From the NCBI GenBank assembly GCA_943325515.2, contig CALPPS020000064.1, positions 1-14,767 of the forward strand: a DNA stretch of 14,767 nt, in the 5' to 3' direction. The translations under genes and the position numbers were made by a program. This DNA is from Flavobacterium psychrophilum. Lineage in GTDB: Bacteria; Bacteroidota; Bacteroidia; Flavobacteriales; Flavobacteriaceae. The notes under the pieces were generated by a model that was given only the letters and a program-made list of their open reading frames with translations, had not been told where the DNA came from and did no database searches. Positions 14,211-14,767 of the stretch are shown here, piece after piece; the stretch's first letter is position 1, and every line of letters starts with the position of its first letter.

Positions 14211-14767
14211 TTATTTTGGATTAAAAACTAAAAACGGAACAATCATTTCTTCTAATGAAATTCCGCCATGCTGATAAGTGTTTCTATAATAACTTACATA
14301 ATGGTTGTAATTATTAATGTATGCAAGAAAATATTCATTCTTAGCAAAAATATAAGAGCTACTCATATTAATTGTAGGTAGCCCAATTTTTTTTGGATCT
14401 TTTACAGCATAGACTTCTTTGTCTTCATAGGTCAAACTCTTTCCTGTTTTGTATCTCAAGTTTAAACTCGTGTTTTTATCACCAATAACTTTTGATGGAT
14501 TTTTAACATTGATAGTTCCATGATCTGTTGTTATTATTAGTTTGAAACCTAACTTTTGTCCTTGTTGGATGATTTCCAAAAGAGGTGAATTTTTAAACCA
14601 GCTCAAAGTTAACGAACGATAGGCTTTATCATCAGAAGCTAATTCTTTAACTACATCCATTTCGGTTTTGGCATGTGAAAGCATATCAACAAAGTTGTAA
14701 ACTACAGTGACCAAATCGTTATCTTTCAAGCCTTTGAAGTTTTCGGCTAGTTTTTTACCACTTGCTA
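14211..14767 (-). CDS. porX: PorX, T9SS response regulator with PglZ domain (C-terminal part, cut by window end)
   Basis: The reading frame runs open to base 14767: codons upstream of the TTG at 14729 continue as ASGKKLAENFKGL with no stop, so this is the 3' part (about 185 residues) of a longer gene, not one starting at 14729. It belongs to the PglZ/alkaline-phosphatase-like domain: YNFVDMLSHAKTEMD, then LIITTDHGTINVKNPSKV with the metal-binding Asp-His of TTDHGT, then KNEYFLAYINNYNHYVSYYR and the end SLEEMIVPFLVFNPK. This sequence pattern is that of PorX, whose N-terminal CheY-like receiver domain would lie outside the window. PorX is the response regulator paired with PorY that controls T9SS genes, and its PglZ domain is a zinc phosphodiesterase acting on oligonucleotides in characterised homologues. 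It is the first visible gene of the minus-strand porX-tsaE-ald run. Confidence 0.85.
   Translation of the reverse strand, partial: ASGKKLAENFKGLKDNDLVTVVYNFVDMLSHAKTEMDVVKELASDDKAYRSLTLSWFKNSPLLEIIQQGQKLGFKLIITTDHGTINVKNPSKVIGDKNTSLNLRYKTGKSLTYEDKEVYAVKDPKKIGLPTINMSSSYIFAKNEYFLAYINNYNHYVSYYRNTYQHGGISLEEMIVPFLVFNPK

Overview
The window is AT-rich, uses short A/T-rich intergenic spaces with flavobacterial-type promoters (TTG-N19-TAnnTTTG-like), and codes for families typical of Bacteroidota, most likely a Flavobacterium-like member of the Flavobacteriaceae. Pointers are a type IX secretion (T9SS) sorting tail on a giant surface protein, the C-terminus of the T9SS regulator PorX, and lineage-specific DUF proteins.

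Layout from left to right. Bases 62-880 (minus) hold a KilA-N domain protein next to a small GC-rich hairpin, in what looks like accessory DNA. Bases 1318-5142 (minus) hold a 1274-residue secreted BspA-like leucine-rich-repeat protein built of five repeated modules, with an intrinsic terminator just after it. A diverged 110-130 bp non-coding block lies on both sides of this gene, each copy a few hundred bases upstream of a minus-strand gene. Bases 5535-6635 (plus) hold a ferritin-like/VIT1 fusion metal transporter with its own promoter; it meets a minus-strand lipoprotein serine hydrolase (6637-7722) tail to tail with one base between the stop codons. A two-gene plus-strand unit follows: a lipocalin-like lipoprotein and a DUF721 (DciA-like) protein, whose stop codon overlaps that of a convergent DUF4268 gene. 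Next come a NUDIX CoA-pyrophosphatase-type hydrolase and a divergent PlsC-type acyltransferase, both plus strand.

From 10862 to the right end everything is on the minus strand. In transcription order this is: porX (cut by the window end), tsaE, ald, a small single-TM DUF4258-like protein, a 17-bp inverted repeat, then an ECF sigma factor followed after 5 nt by a four-TM membrane protein that may be its partner.

Most of this is ordinary core flavobacterial chromosome: metal homeostasis, lipid synthesis, nucleotide clean-up, tRNA t6A modification, amino acid metabolism. The unusual parts are the BspA-like gene, which shows a 138-bp two-LRR tandem duplication and a 255-bp 97% identical repeat between modules; the duplicated intergenic block around it; two enzymes with substituted catalytic motifs (acyltransferase HX5D/FPQGTT, alanine dehydrogenase catalytic His position occupied by Gln); and the sigma/membrane-protein pair. 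PorX and a T9SS cargo occur in the same window, but nothing in the sequence shows that they are functionally linked beyond sharing that pathway. I see no defence island, CRISPR array, RNA gene or intact mobile element.
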